This document shows positions 50,320-63,119 of a stretch of DNA of 64,000 nt, piece by piece. Position 1 is the first letter of the stretch. Each line of letters begins with the position of its first letter. Below the pieces are notes generated by a model. That model ran no database searches. It was given only the letters and a program-made list of their open reading frames with translations, and was not told the DNA's origin. Made by a program: the position numbers and the translations under genes. This stretch comes from Spirodela intermedia (lineage: Eukaryota; Streptophyta; Magnoliopsida; Alismatales; Araceae): positions 312,501 to 376,500 of the forward strand of contig LR746264.1 of the NCBI GenBank assembly GCA_902729315.2, in the 5' to 3' direction.

Positions 50320-51221
50320 CTTCTCCGATCGAACTACACGACCTCCCCACACCGGCTCCGGCTACCGCAGCAGAACGACAAGATCATGTTTCTCCTCCGT
50401 CTACCCTCCCACCGACACGCAATCACCCACACCAATCCGTCCTCGTTCTGTCCTTCCCCACCCCCCAAAACTCCTCGTCACTTCCAGGCTACCAATCTCT
50501 CTCTCTCTCTCTCTCTCCCTCCCTCTCTCCTTCCTCCTGGAATCGCCCCTCGACGCATCAACCGGCGAAGAAAGGAAGAAAGGTTGAAGATTTTTCTTTT
50601 TTCTATTTTTCTCTGTGAAATTTCTTTTCTGAAACGCCGACTCGGCTGACTCGGGCGAGGGGGGAGGGTCTCTCTTCCCCCGTTTTCGTTAATTATGTCA
50701 TTAACCACTAATATCTAGTAAGTAATTATTCATTTAATTTGTCCGGAAATGACATATGAATAAATAAATAACAGATAGTTATCTAAGTTATTCATCATTC
50801 TGGGCTTTTCTCTCGGGCCCGGCCCGGTACGGTCCTGCCAATGAGAAACCCCCCGTATTTATTTTTATTAAAAATAATTCCCCACGAAATTATTTATCTG
50901 ACATCGTTGTGTATTGATGTTTCTTATGTAAGTAATAAGTTGGGCTGTCAACGGGTCGGGCTAGCGGTTAAGGAGAAAACGGCCCCGATCCCGGCCCGGT
51001 AGGAATCCAGGTCAGGCTGTGCTCTACGTGGGAGAAGATCTGCCGTCCGATAGGAGAGCATTCCATAGAGGATATTTTGATGGGATTTTTTTTGGTACTT
51101 ATAACGGATATCCTTCTTCTTCCCCCCCCCCCCCCCCCCCCCCGCTGGGGTGTGGAGACTGTTTGGGGAGCAGCAGAGAGCAGAGGCACCAGGGAGGAGG
51201 AAGGAACAGGGATTCCCTGCG
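50320..51221. other. Shared promoter region of J-protein and HflX genes
   Basis: About 0.9 kb between divergent start codons. A CT tract lies at about 50497-50520. The middle is AT-rich with TTAATTATG-type blocks. GGCCCGG site-II-like motifs occur near 50816-50825 and 50990. The poly-C tract is at 51122-51143. No gene is present. Confidence 0.55.
51122..51143. repeat. Poly(C) tract of 22
   Basis: Twenty-two consecutive C residues about 80 bases before the HflX start codon, probably in the leader or core promoter. The opposite strand is a G22 run able to form quadruplexes. Confidence 0.95.
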
Positions 51222-54200
51222 ATGTTCAGGAGCATCTCCCGGCTTCATTGTTCTCTTAGGTCGCTCCCTCAGTCGCAACGCTCGATTACTTCCCCTGGAA
51301 CAGCTTCTGTGGGATCTTTGGAGTTCCTTTCTCGCACAATCTGGGGGAATACTGTCGAGCCTTCTCCCCAGTTCTCGGTTCCCTGTTGCCGCTTCTCCTC
51401 CAGCCGAAGGAAGAAAAGCGATGAGGACCACGGCGATGATCTGTTCCTGGTCAGCAACAGGGATCCGGACAGTCCGCCGAGGCTGTTCGTGGTTCAGCCG
51501 CGGCTTCGGCCCGACGCCATGCTCCGGTCGAAGCTCTCGGAAGCTCTCAACCTGGCCAACTCTCTAGAAGAGCAGAGGGATGGGTTATATGCGGAGGAGT
51601 TCGGGGACAAGGAGGTGCTACCACACATCGTCGTCCAAAACCCTTTGGCTCGGCATTTGAGAGCTCATGCAGGTGCAAAACCCGTCTTCCATTATTCTTT
51701 TCCTTCTTCTTCATTCTTCGACTTTGCGAATTCCTTGCGAATTATTTCTTGGCTGCGATTATTAGCTCGTGAATGGGAACTGGTGGCTAGTGGGGTTTAG
51801 GCACTTAGCTCCTGGATTTAACGCTGCATTTATACCAGCGAGTAGAATCCTGATCTTGCGTTCCTAGAGTCTATGTGGACCTGATGATCTATTTTTTCCG
51901 ATTTCCGTGGCCTGTGAATGTGGCGGGGAGGGTCTTTTCTGGAAGTCAGTTACTTGTTACTCCTTCATCATTGAATCTCATAGTCTTTCAGGGACATTCA
52001 TGTTGCGTAGGTTAGGGAGCATGGGTAATGCGATGTTAAAATAATGAAGGTCACTCATTACATAATGATGGAGGCCATGATGGTCTATGAAAATTCCTCA
52101 GAGGAGGAAAGGAAAACGACGAGAAAGACTAGAAATCAGGGGACCAATTGATAGAAACATTTGTTGGTTTTTATCAGAGCATACAGGCTATCCTGATGGT
52201 TTCTGCATAAGGACGTTGTCCAGGAGCTTGCTTAGAAATATTTTGTATGCAACTTCACAGATGTCAACTGTTTCCAAAGCTTTATACTAAATGGTTGACA
52301 ATAATGATTTGAAATGATTTTTTTTCCATTACTTGCCATCTAGTTTAGGAAAATGCAACTCTGTCCAGATTATGATCTGATTAATTATGTATTGTTGTTG
52401 TGGCAGACAGATATTTTGGACCAGGAACTGTCGAAACTGTGAAAGCCCATATTAAGGGTTCTGAATCAAAGGTAAGCATTTGGCGTATAGTGTTTATATT
52501 TTTCTGTTATGTTGCTTGCCCCACTACTCTAAATATATTATTTAATAAATTCCCGATTTTTGGCTAGTAATGTGGTGGCGTCACGTTTGTCGCTGATGTA
52601 GATTTTTAATCATGCATTTGTGTTCTTTTTTCTTGTTTAAATCTATGTTCAATGCATATGAACCAAAATGCATTGAAAATTCTTGAAACAATGTTCCCCA
52701 ACATAAGAGAAACTGAAGGGATGATCCGACCACTATCTGCGATCAAAAGTTGATCTTGACATGTTTGACATGTTTCCTTATCTTTTCAGAGTTGAATTGT
52801 ATTGAGTATATAAATTAATCCGTTAGGCAGAAAAATTCTCTCATAAATCTACCATTTCGTGGAAGGTCATGAAAAAGCACTCACTGTGTAGACTACGGTG
52901 CAAGAATATTCATATAAATTAGCCTCTCAGCTTACACTCTCCTTTTAATCATAGCTTGTCTTTGTATGTCGTACAATTGAGATTCATCGGAATTAAAAAA
53001 TAAAAATGATAAATTATGATCTCCATTTGTTCTAAAGTTTTGGTCAACTTTTTTCATAAACATCATGCCAAGATATACTATCATCATTCTGAGCTTTTAT
53101 AGGAAGTACCTAACGAGTGATGAACTGCCTTGTCCACAAAAACCTTCTGGGAACACATCCCTTACAATGGTATAAAGAGATGATGTCTTATTTTCTATGT
53201 TGATATGCGAACTTTTTTGTAGAAAAAAATAAACGAATTGGGTTGAGGACATTGACATTAGGAACATATATGACATCAGAAGTTATCAATTGCTAAGTTA
53301 GATGTCTATTCTTTCTTGTGTGATGATGCACTAAACTTTTCTATCATTCATCGGTTACAGGATAAATTAGATGCAGTTTTTGTGAACACAATTCTTTCTG
53401 GTGTTCAACAACGGAATCTTGAGGTAAGATATATAACCAAGGCAATTCCTTTTGTTTTCACAGGGATTATGGATGACACCTGTATTTAGTAGAGATCTTG
53501 ATTAGTTTTTTGTATTCTTTCAATTATCAAAAAGTGTGCTTGGGAGAAACCGGTTCTGGATCGTGTCGGTATTATAATAGAAATCTTCAATGCTCATGCT
53601 CAAACAAAGGAAGCAAAGTTGCAGGTATTTCATTGATTCTGTCTAATCCATATGAAATCACCTTCATTACACATCCATCTTATTGACGTATGAATGATTC
53701 CCCTTGCATATGATTAACGCTTACTACCTTCGGTTTCATTTTTCCCCTGATAAATCATCATCTCTTTGGTAGTCTGAGTTAGCAGCATTGATGTACAAGA
53801 AAACCAGGCTCGTGCGCATTCGTGGACCAGGCGGACGTCTTTCTTTTGGAGCATCTGGAGAAGCTGAGGTGGTCAGTGCCCGTGGGTGAGTGCAACTGGA
53901 GGCTATAGACACCTCTGATGATGTAATAAAAAAACCGTCTTGCATATTCAAATGGATGTAACCTGGGTAGTATAAGCTTACTTTCGTGATTTTCTAAATT
54001 TTTAATTGAAACCATTCAATCTATGCAATTAGGGACCAAGTAGTTATCTGAAGTTTCTCAATAAATAAGGCTTGTCTCAAATTCTCGTGGTAATTAATTT
54101 CTTCAAAAGCAGATATTCTTAAATGTAGGTCAGCTCTTCATTCTTCTTTGGAGATTGTAACGTATTTTGCCTTCTTTTTTTTCTCTCCATGCAGGAGGGG

Positions 54201-56729
54201 AAGTGGGGGACGTGGTTTTATCAGTGGTGCTGGGGAGTCTGAACTTCATCTTCAACGTCGGAGGTCTCATGCTTCTTTTCTTTTTAAAGTTTTTTATAGT
54301 TTATTGTGTAATATTTACGATGCCTGTGGCAATTATCAATTTACGCTGTAGTATCTCTTGCATCTCAGCTATTGATTGATGGAATGAATAAGATTATCTT
54401 TCGGTTGGTAATCATTTGATCTTGTCAAGGATTTTGGTAGCACTGTCGTTGTGTCTACTGTTTCCAGGATAACACCATACAAGTCCTGTTCTCTTTATCC
54501 ACAACATTATCAGTGGTTTTCGTTTTCCTTTCACATTTGTGGTGGGGGTAATTGGTTATATTCTGGATAAAAGATGAAAAGCTCATCTCTTTCTATTTTT
54601 TCCTGCATAAATATTCAGAATCCAAGAGCGTCGTATTCATTTACTAGCACAAATTGGTGAGGTTCGTCGAACTCGAGCCTTGCAACGTTCTTCTCGGAGG
54701 AGGCATGGTGGCTCTGATGGTCAAGGCCTAGCAACTGTTGCTGTTGTTGGGTATACTAATGCCGTAAGCTTTTCTCATTATTGACCCCTAGAAGTATGCT
54801 TGCCTTTTTGCCCCCAGACGTGTTTTCTGGTTAGGAAAACGCTGCTTCGGCTTATTGCACATTTTCACGGCCATGAATTTTGACGCCTGAATGCATGATT
54901 TCTGTATCTAGTATCAATTTTAGTAAAAAAAAAAAAAAAGTGCAAAAGATCAATCACAATTGAAGTATTTTGTTTCTCTTTTGGTGATTTCTCAGGGAAA
55001 GTCTACATTAGTTAGTGCTCTTTCACAAAGTGATGTATACAGTGATGACCGGTATCCTATCTGCAATTTCTTTGCTCTAGTAGGCATTGATGTTCTTTCC
55101 TTTCTTTTTTCTGACATAGTTTCACTTAAAATTATAATGGTTCTTGTGGATCATGATATTGTGCTGCTTGATCGTGTAGTATGAGCTGATTGGAAAAAAC
55201 TCTGTTTCACAGACTGTTTGCTACTGTTGATCCCCGTTTGAGAAGTGTGATTCTCCCTTCCGGGTAACGCCACTGTGAATTGTTAATGATCTAGGGTTCT
55301 ATGGGTCTACTAGGGGAAAGCTTTAATGTATTTTAGGTTGTAGTCTGATTAGGATATCACATCATTCCTTGGCAGTAAAAAGGCGCTCCTCAGTGATACA
55401 GTGGGCTTCATCTCTGATCTCCCAGTGCAGGTGAATTTCCATCTCTCACCATGACTTCGGATTGGACGACACTTTTCTGCTATGGTATCTCACAGTGGTG
55501 TTATCTGCAGTTAGTGGAAGCTTTTCATGCAACGCTGGAAGAAGTTGTCGAGGCAGATCTCCTGGTGGTATGAGAAATTTGAATGCCTCGCTTTCTATCG
55601 CCCTTGCCATCTCACTTTCTTACTTACATCATGAACAATGATCTGTCTCAGTGCTTTATTAAATACAACCCAAATGGTTTATTTTTACAAGTATTTCCCG
55701 GTTTCTGTTGCTCCCAAATCAGCCAAAATAAGGTCAAAATAAAGAGGGAGGGATGAGTCAGTCTTTTCTTTTGCCTAAAGTCAACGAAGGAGGGGAGTCA
55801 ACTCCATGCGCAGACAGGAATTAATTGTCAAAATATTATTGGCTCAAACGTCAGGAATTTCATCTTAACAGAAGAAAATATTAACAATTTGATTAATACA
55901 TGTTATTTTTCTATTAAATTTCCATTTTTTTTCAATTTTCTGTTGATGGATGTGTTGTTATCTTCTTTGATGCCTGCAATTTCTATGAAAACAAGGAGAA
56001 ATCCTTAGAATATAATGTCCTCTGCATAATTGGAATTGGTGCAGCATGTGCTAGATTCCAGTGCTGTGAATCTTGACGAGCAAAGGTCAACCGTCCTCCA
56101 AGTGCTCCACCAGATCGGGGTCTCCCCAGAAAAGATCCAAGATATGATCGAAGTCTGGAATAAAGTACCCCCTTTTACAGCTTTTCTGATTTCCCATTTT
56201 TGAAACATGCCCACGGTTCATAATCGGAAATATTTCCTAATATGGAAAGAAATCTGATGTCCGCTGACTTCTGCAGATCGATCTTCTCGAAGGTGAAGGT
56301 GGAGACCATAAAACTGCTGACTGGAGCACGACATCAGAGCTGTCTGAGGATGATTTAGCATCTGAAGACGATGGGATCAATGGAGATGAGGATTTGGATG
56401 CAGAGACGAGTGGCTCATCTCAAGAACATGATGATGGCCCTTCTGAGGACCATTCAACAGAGGAGGAAGCGGCATGTTGGGCATCACCTGGAGGGCCCAT
56501 CGGCGAGGATGAACGCCAACAGAATGAATTCCAAGAATGCATCCTATCCAAGCAGGATTCGCACCATGTGAAGACTTCTGCAGTGCTAGGCGTGGGCCTA
56601 CAGGAGTTGCTCCACCTCATTGATGAGAAACTAGATTCGCAGAAGTCATTCCGAGAAAGAGGCAGCTCCTCCGGGCCCTTTGACCGCAAGTGGAGGCCCC
56701 CTCAGGTCACCGTAGGAGCAGATAGCTGA
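51222..56729 (+). CDS. Organellar HflX-type GTPase
   Basis: Thirteen exons: 51222-51672, 52407-52471, 53361-53423, 53535-53624, 53773-53885, 54195-54263, 54619-54763, 54996-55051, 55213-55263, 55376-55430, 55511-55567, 56045-56164 and 56277-56729. They encode 595 residues and every junction keeps frame. An Arg/Ser-rich N terminus suggests plastid or mitochondrial import. The HflX N-terminal domain contains FGPGTVETVKAHI, DRVGIIIEIFNAHAQTKEAK and the Gly-rich GRGSGGRGFISGAGE segment. GTPase motifs: G1 GYTNAGKS (328-335), G2/G3 ATVDPRL and DTVGFISDLP (375-), G4 NKID (444-447) split by intron 12, and a likely G5 TSAVLGVGL (544-). Between G4 and G5 lies an acidic insert of about 90 residues. HflX binds the large ribosomal subunit and splits stalled ribosomes in bacteria; the plant role is inferred. 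Confidence 0.95.
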
Positions 56730-58110
56730 AGGATAGCCAGCTGTGGAGCTCATTTTCTTCGGGAGAATGAGAAAAATCGCTTCGGGAGATTCCGATTTAT
56801 CAAGAATCTTGAGTAGTGTTTTAAAGTGGGCTTTTAAGAAGCCCAGAGCTCGGCCTGGCCCGCTTTTGTATGGGCTTGGGCCGGAGATGAACAAATAGAT
56901 TTCGGCCCGCCCTCGTATGCACCAGGCCTAGGCCGGATTTGCAGAACCCATACGTTTGCGGTTATTCCGCAGTTGTCGACGTGGCAACTCCTCTCTCTCT
57001 CTCTCTCTCTCTATCTCTATGCGTATTCTCGGTTTAATGAAAATTGTGGTAAATAAAAATTAGATAGAATTTATCTTTTAATTTCATCATTTACAGAAGA
57101 AGAATGCATTTTGCGGAATGGTTCCCGAAAGGGGGAATTTTAGGGTATCAAGGCCACATGGTTACCACGTGAAATAATTCTAATTGGGCCTATTCATACC
57201 TTACAGGCCCAGCACCGGAAAAGTAGGGAACGTTCTTCTTCAGAGGTGGGAAAACCACGTAATTGGGATCCAACGGTGAAGCGTTGTCGGGAAGATCTCA
57301 CCGTTCGATTGCTGGGTATCCTCGATCGAAATGCCAGTTAATGGAACTTCGCACATCTGCCTTGGGCTCCCGCCGACTGCCAGCCGTACCTCATTCCTCA
57401 GGGTGGTGGCGCGCGAATGCTATAAATCAGGGGGCGCGAGCTGGGATTTAGAGAGCTCTATCTAACGCCCTCCTCTCTTGTGTCGGTGTATCTCTTGAGT
57501 GAGGCGTGGACGTGGTGGCCATCTCCAGATCTGATCGCTTTGCGCCCAGATCTATGAGCAGTGCAATCTGATCTCGACATTGGAGGTAATTATCTGGCCT
57601 CCAAAACCCTAGATGACGACGTCAGGTGATTCGTCCGCGTTCGATTTGTCGCGGTGCGACGGTGATCTGCTCGTGGGATGGCGATCTTGGAGAATGCCAG
57701 TAATTTTTCTGTATTTTTTCTGTATTCCGAATCCAATAGGATTCCGAATGAGATCCAGCTCAAGATCGGTCTTCGAATAGGATCCTGGGCTAAGGCATTC
57801 TTTTGTAGCGTAGCAATGCAATGAATGTCCTGTAGATTCCAATCGACAGGCCTTGGGATAAATGCTTGACGCTTTCCTGGTCGCTGAGACATTCGCGTCA
57901 TTTTAGTTTATATACACGACCTGCATTGGTCTTGCGATGATTTTATTTTTCACTGATTTATTTCATGCCTCCTCATGTAAGTGATCGTAGCGAAGTCATT
58001 TTCTTTTCGATCAAGAACATGCACAATGTTTCCAGGACTTAGTGAACCAAACTCTTGCGTTTGTGACAGTTCAAGTATCCTAGATCGTCTGGCATCCTGA
58101 TCCGGCGACA
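56730..58110. other. Intergenic region and CGR leader
   Basis: No protein gene. A (CT)n tract lies at 56991-57013. TATA-like sequence is at 57421-57427. Transcription probably starts near 57450. A GAG/GTAATT donor-like site near 57585 and a TTGTGACAG acceptor-like site near 58070 suggest a leader intron of about 0.48 kb before the ATG at 58111. Confidence 0.5.
57421..57427 (+). promoter_or_regulatory. Probable TATA box of the CGR gene
   Basis: GCTATAAATCAG, about 690 bases before the start codon, followed about 30 bases on by a CT-rich start-site context. The assignment rests on position and sequence only. Confidence 0.5.
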
Positions 58111-60786
58111 ATGTCAAGGAGACCTGTGAACCCTAGCAGGCGTTTACCAGACACCTCAAGTGTTCCATTTGCAGGTTCATTACACCAAAAGTCTCGGACT
58201 TCACCACTCCTGTCAGTTGTTCTGGTTCTTGGGGTATGCCTCAATATAATCAATCCATATTCTTCACGAAACCAAAGCTGTTTCGAACTTTCATAACCAT
58301 ATTGTCTCCGTATCCCACATATTTTTCTGCTGCTATATTGACAGATCGTTTTTCAATTTTCAGGGCGTTTTTCTCCTTATCTGGTATTCATATAGCGGGT
58401 CAGGTTTGTATTAACACTCACGCAATGAATTTTAATTAACATCATATAACGAAGTTTGATTTATAAGCTGTGCTATATTGCAGACGTATTAAAACTTGGT
58501 TTCTTATGCCCTGCTACTTGATGCATGCCATTTTATTTAATAGTAGTTCGGGGTACATTCGTATTGATTATCTAATAGTAGTTTTCGTTATGAGCAGGTG
58601 GGTTTGGCATTGTTAGAGAAGCTATAAAAGATGAAGGTCAGCTTCCTCCTATTTTTAAAGCATATTTATTGGGGTTGGATTCTTCACTTTCTCAAAAAAA
58701 GAAAATTCTCAAAAAAAAGAACACCTTTTCTTCTTCTCATCTAGTGAAAGAGAAAAATTAATTCCAGAAACTTGCTCTAGACTGATGGTTCTAATTTATT
58801 TTTTAGTTGAGTGTTGTGTATCCCTATGGAGATGGTTGGTGTGGAAACTTTGCGTTTATTTTGACGGACACTAGAATACATGAGAACTGTCGAAGTGGTT
58901 TGATACGCCTCATTTTCAAATGTACTGTTTCCTTTGCGGCCGAGTAAGTCCAATTTAATGGCCACCATGTATGGTTCATCACATAGCAGAAGCCTAAGAG
59001 TAGAGAAGAACCTTGCATCCACAAGGAAAGCGAGAGATAAAGATGAATTAGGCGGACAAAAAGTAACCTTCTACTGATCCCTTCTGTTCTACGTCAGTCC
59101 CGGTCTATATTGTGTGATCGTAGGATTTATGATAATTCAACAGATTACTCTGCATATTTTATTCTTATTTTATGCGCACGTTTTAGACTGTAATGACAAT
59201 GGTAGTCCTTTAGGTACGAGGATTCACGCTTGCCTATTTTCGTTTCATGGAACATATGATATGATTCAAGGAGGTGCTCAGGATTCGTCTGATTCTTGTA
59301 CAGATATTGGTCTATCAAATAATTATGAGTTTGAACAAAATGTCCTTCGTTTATCCCTTCTTTTTACTGTGGATGATTTTTTTGTTTACTACTATCTGGC
59401 TATGACCAGAAGTCAACCCGAGCACTAATTTTGTCCCAGTAGATTTTTGTTGGCAACTAGGACGCATTCTATGGCTTGGTTGGCCACAGTGTTGAAATCA
59501 GACTTGTGAGGGCTAGCTGTAAATGTCCTGTCCTCGGGTTTTCCCTATCTTCAGCAGGATTATCCCTCTCAAGCAGGGAGGGAGGTCCATTTTTTTCTCT
59601 ATAATGAATACATGGGATAATTTTTATGATTGTCAGATGGTGTCCAAGGCAATGATGACACAATATAGTCGAATTCTAAATACCTTGATTTGCGTGCCCA
59701 CTGACGGGAGAGATAAATTCCCAAATGAGGTCTGAATCAGTGTGCTCAACCTAAACAGTTTTGAAACATAACAGGTTCTAGTCTCATCTGACATCTCATT
59801 CCATTGAAAAGGATCATTACTGTTTTCGGTCCTAGCTGATATATGTTGATATAAATTAGTCGCATTTTGACTCCTTGTTTTATTTCTTCCACATTTGTCT
59901 ATCTGGAATAACTTGTACTCCTTGGGCAACGACGGACACTTGTAAATGAGAATTCCATTGTGTTTCGCATCATCATGTCTTGGAGCGCTACACTCTTTTG
60001 CATTCCTCAGTTAAACATTTCCACCGGTTCATTTGTGATATGAGCAGGTGCCTCCTGCACTTCAGAAGTTCAACGAGCCATACCTTTTCTACAGAAGGTC
60101 TATGGCAATAGCATGCATAAGGTGCTCCATGTAGGCCCCGACACTTGTTCTGTGGTTTCCAAATTGTTGAAGGAAGAAGATACTGAAGCCTGGGGAGTGG
60201 AACCATATGACCTCGAAGATACTGACGGCAGCTGCAAGAGCCTCGTGCGCAAGGGCATTGTTCGTGTTGCTGATATCAAGTTTCCTCTGCCCTACAGACA
60301 GAAATCTTTCTCTTTGGTCATTGTTTCTGATGCGTTGGATTATCTATCTCCAAGATACCTCAATAAGACGCTTCCACACTTGGCAACATTAGCGGTGGAC
60401 GGTGTTGTGGTCTTTGCTGGTAAAGCTTCAGCAGTATTTTGCTCACAAGCTAATGTTTTAGAATTTCAGAATTTTAGATATTATGCGCATATACAAAGAG
60501 TTGACATCTAGGTGTTATTAAATACTACAATTTATCTATTATTTGGGGAGTCCTAAGTGGTTCTTTGATGGTGATCTTCTTCTTGCTTGGGTTCATTTAA
60601 ATGCAGGTTACCCTGGTCAGCAGAGTCTCAAAGTTCCAGATCTATCCAGATTTGGAAAACCAGTGAGTTCTTGTCACAATAGCGACTCCTCTGTGCACTG
60701 CTCTCACTACATGATTTCCTCACTATCTGTCGCAAACCCTTTCTTGCCTTTCGTCTTATTGCTCCATTGCTTCACTTAGCTTGCCC

Positions 60787-60832
<46 letters not shown>

Positions 60833-61065
60833 TCCCCAGTTTTCGTTGAAATATTCATCAATAAATTTGTGAGACTTTGACACGATTCGGGTGTCCTTTT
60901 CCGTAGGCTAAGCTGCGGAGCTCCTCATGGTGGATAAGATACTTCGTTCAGGTGGGCGTGGAGGAGAACGAGGTTGCTATGAAGAAATTCGAGCAGGCCG
61001 CAACCAAGAGGTCCTACAAGCCGGCCTGCCAGGTTTTCCACTTGAACCCCAAGTCCTTCCCCTGA
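58111..61065 (+). CDS. CGR2/CGR3-type Golgi pectin methyltransferase
   Basis: Six exons: 58111-58233, 58364-58403, 58598-58636, 60048-60419, 60607-60662 and 60907-61065, giving 262 residues. The N terminus MSRRPVNPSRRLPD...PFAGSLHQKSR is a short basic cytosolic tail, followed by a single membrane anchor (about 30-50, SPLLSVVLVLGGVFLLIWY), making it a type II Golgi protein. The lumenal domain resembles a methyltransferase fold: KVLHVGPDTCSVVSKLLKEE (motif I region), AWGVEPYDLED, VRKGIVRVADIKFPLPYR, SLVIVSDALDYLSP. The end SSSWWIRYFVQVGVEENEVA and KRSYKPACQVFHL is characteristic of the plant CGR family. These proteins are reported to methylate homogalacturonan in the Golgi. The 1.4-kb intron 3 contains no other gene. 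Confidence 0.93.
60784..60830. repeat. Poly(C) followed by (TC)n in CGR intron 5
   Basis: About 14 C residues run into a (TC)n tract of more than 30 bases, roughly 75 bases upstream of the last acceptor. Confidence 0.9.
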
Positions 61066-62254
61066 GCCCTAACCCCCCCCCCGCCCGCCACTAAACTGCC
61101 TCCCCCCCACCCCACCCCGGAAAGTCTCGTCTGATCCATCAGGCCTATGCGGTCATTATTTTTTTAGATGTTCAATCCGTTAAATCTCCACCGGTTGATT
61201 AAGATGACCCCTCTCTCTCTCTCTCTCCCCGCCTCTCTCTTCCCTCTGCATCCTACCTTCTTCTGGCTGGGTGATCCCTGTTTAGATGAACCCCACCACC
61301 CTCTCCTCTCCTCCTCCCCCTTCTCCCCCTTCTCCCCCCGCGGCCCGTAGCAGTGCACGCCAAGGCTAAGATGTCCTTGAATCCACCAAATTGTGGCGAT
61401 TTCATGTTAGAGCACGCTCTCCGGCTTCAACATTTTCGCTGTTTGTTCTACCAAGTGGGTCGCCCTTTCCACATGCACACTACACTGTCTCATCTTCGCT
61501 TGCTATTTGAAGAGATTTATCTTGTCTTTAAGCCCCCTCTTCCATTCTTATTATCTATTGTGAGTCTCTCTGCGTGTTGATTTTCGGTGCCTACGGAACC
61601 AAATCCGCTGGACCAGTCAAGGGGGGCGTTGCCTTGACATATCTTATTTGGGTTTATCATGCTTTACTGTAACACTAGAAGGTTTTCTAGGTAATACTGT
61701 GATCCGATGAAGTTTATCTAAGCTATTTAAATATCGTGCTCAGTACTGTGAACGCTTATTGCCACAAAAGACTTCATTGGCTATATTATATGTCTGAGGG
61801 TTAACTAGCTTTTCTGCCCCCATAAATTGTTTTTTTTTTTTCTTGGTATCATGCAAAATATGTATTGATTTAGAGATTTTATTTATTTTTTAAAAAATAG
61901 GATCGATAGAGGAAGTCAAATCATTGGGGGTTAGTTTCGGAGCATCGGGGACTGATCTATTGAAGAAAATACGACAGTTTAGGGGGGGGGATGGTGGCAT
62001 TTTTTTTAACCTATACATAGAAGCACCCTCCTGAATGCTCTGGTCGGCTTCGTTTTTCATTATCTAGGTTTAATTTAGTGGGAATACGAGCCAGGTGGGA
62101 CTAATCCAAGGTAAAACCCTTTGCTACGCATCAAAAAGTTGCACATATACATGAGGTCGAGAGAAGCTGAGACAATAAAAGAGGGGGAGAGGGGCAGAGG
62201 GAGAGAGGGAAAGAGGAAGAGGGTGGATAGGACTCCGTCATCTGTACGTCTGTT

Positions 62255-62285
<31 letters not shown>

Positions 62286-62668
62286 GCGAGATACTGGGCT
62301 GCGGAATCAGGCCCTCTGAAATGCCGAAATTGGCCCATTTCAGGATTGGGGTAGCCCGGGGTTATACGTACGCCCATTGCTGCCCAGAATTCTCTTCGCA
62401 CAGAGAGCTGCGTTTCGATGATCGGAATGTACTGTGTATATGATTGCCTTTTTGTATAATTCCCCACAAGATGGGGCCCAGACAGCGAGCCCATTCCGTG
62501 GACAGTCAACAAAGATGGGCCTAAATGGGCCACATATCTTCTGATCGAGATCGGCCCCGCCCAGGGCCACCTGTAAGCATTGGATTGGCCTTATTACGAA
62601 TGATGCTGATAGATACATGGGACCTCTTCCCCATCTCTCGCTTACGCGGGTGGGAGGGAGGATGGATC
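61066..62668. other. Gap between convergent CGR and BCAT genes
   Basis: No gene is supported. It has a pyrimidine-rich stretch with poly-C at about 61070-61118, CT/CCT-rich sequence near 61210-61340, a poly-T at about 61830-61842, a G run near 61982 and (GA)n at 62253-62280. Confidence 0.6.
62253..62280. repeat. (GA)n microsatellite
   Basis: A perfect tract of about 28 bases in the 3' flank of the BCAT gene. Confidence 0.95.
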
Positions 62669-63079
62669 TCAGTCAATCTCGACCGTCCAGCCCATATCGT
62701 CCGGTAAGAGGCCCATCTGGATGCCCGTGAGTGTCGTATACAACCTCTGCCCGATCGTCTCCGGTCCAGTTTTGTACTGAAACCTGCGCCGTCAAAGTTC
62801 ACGTTTTCATTAAAATTTACAAATAAATAAATAAATTTGGGTCCAATCTTAGATAACGATTACTGAATTCGGATCAAATTTGAAGCTACTAAAACCACAA
62901 TTATGTCCATATTACGACCATAGATTGAAAGCTTATTGACTGGATTGCCGTCAGAGAGAGACAAGAGGAGAGATGGCCGTCAGAGTTTTCAGAGTTGACC
63001 CTCATCTAAGTCAACACTTGGCGCAATAGAGATAAATACGGACTGAGCCAAGCCCGCCACTTCATCGAGGGGTTGGAGT

Positions 63080-63119
<40 letters not shown>

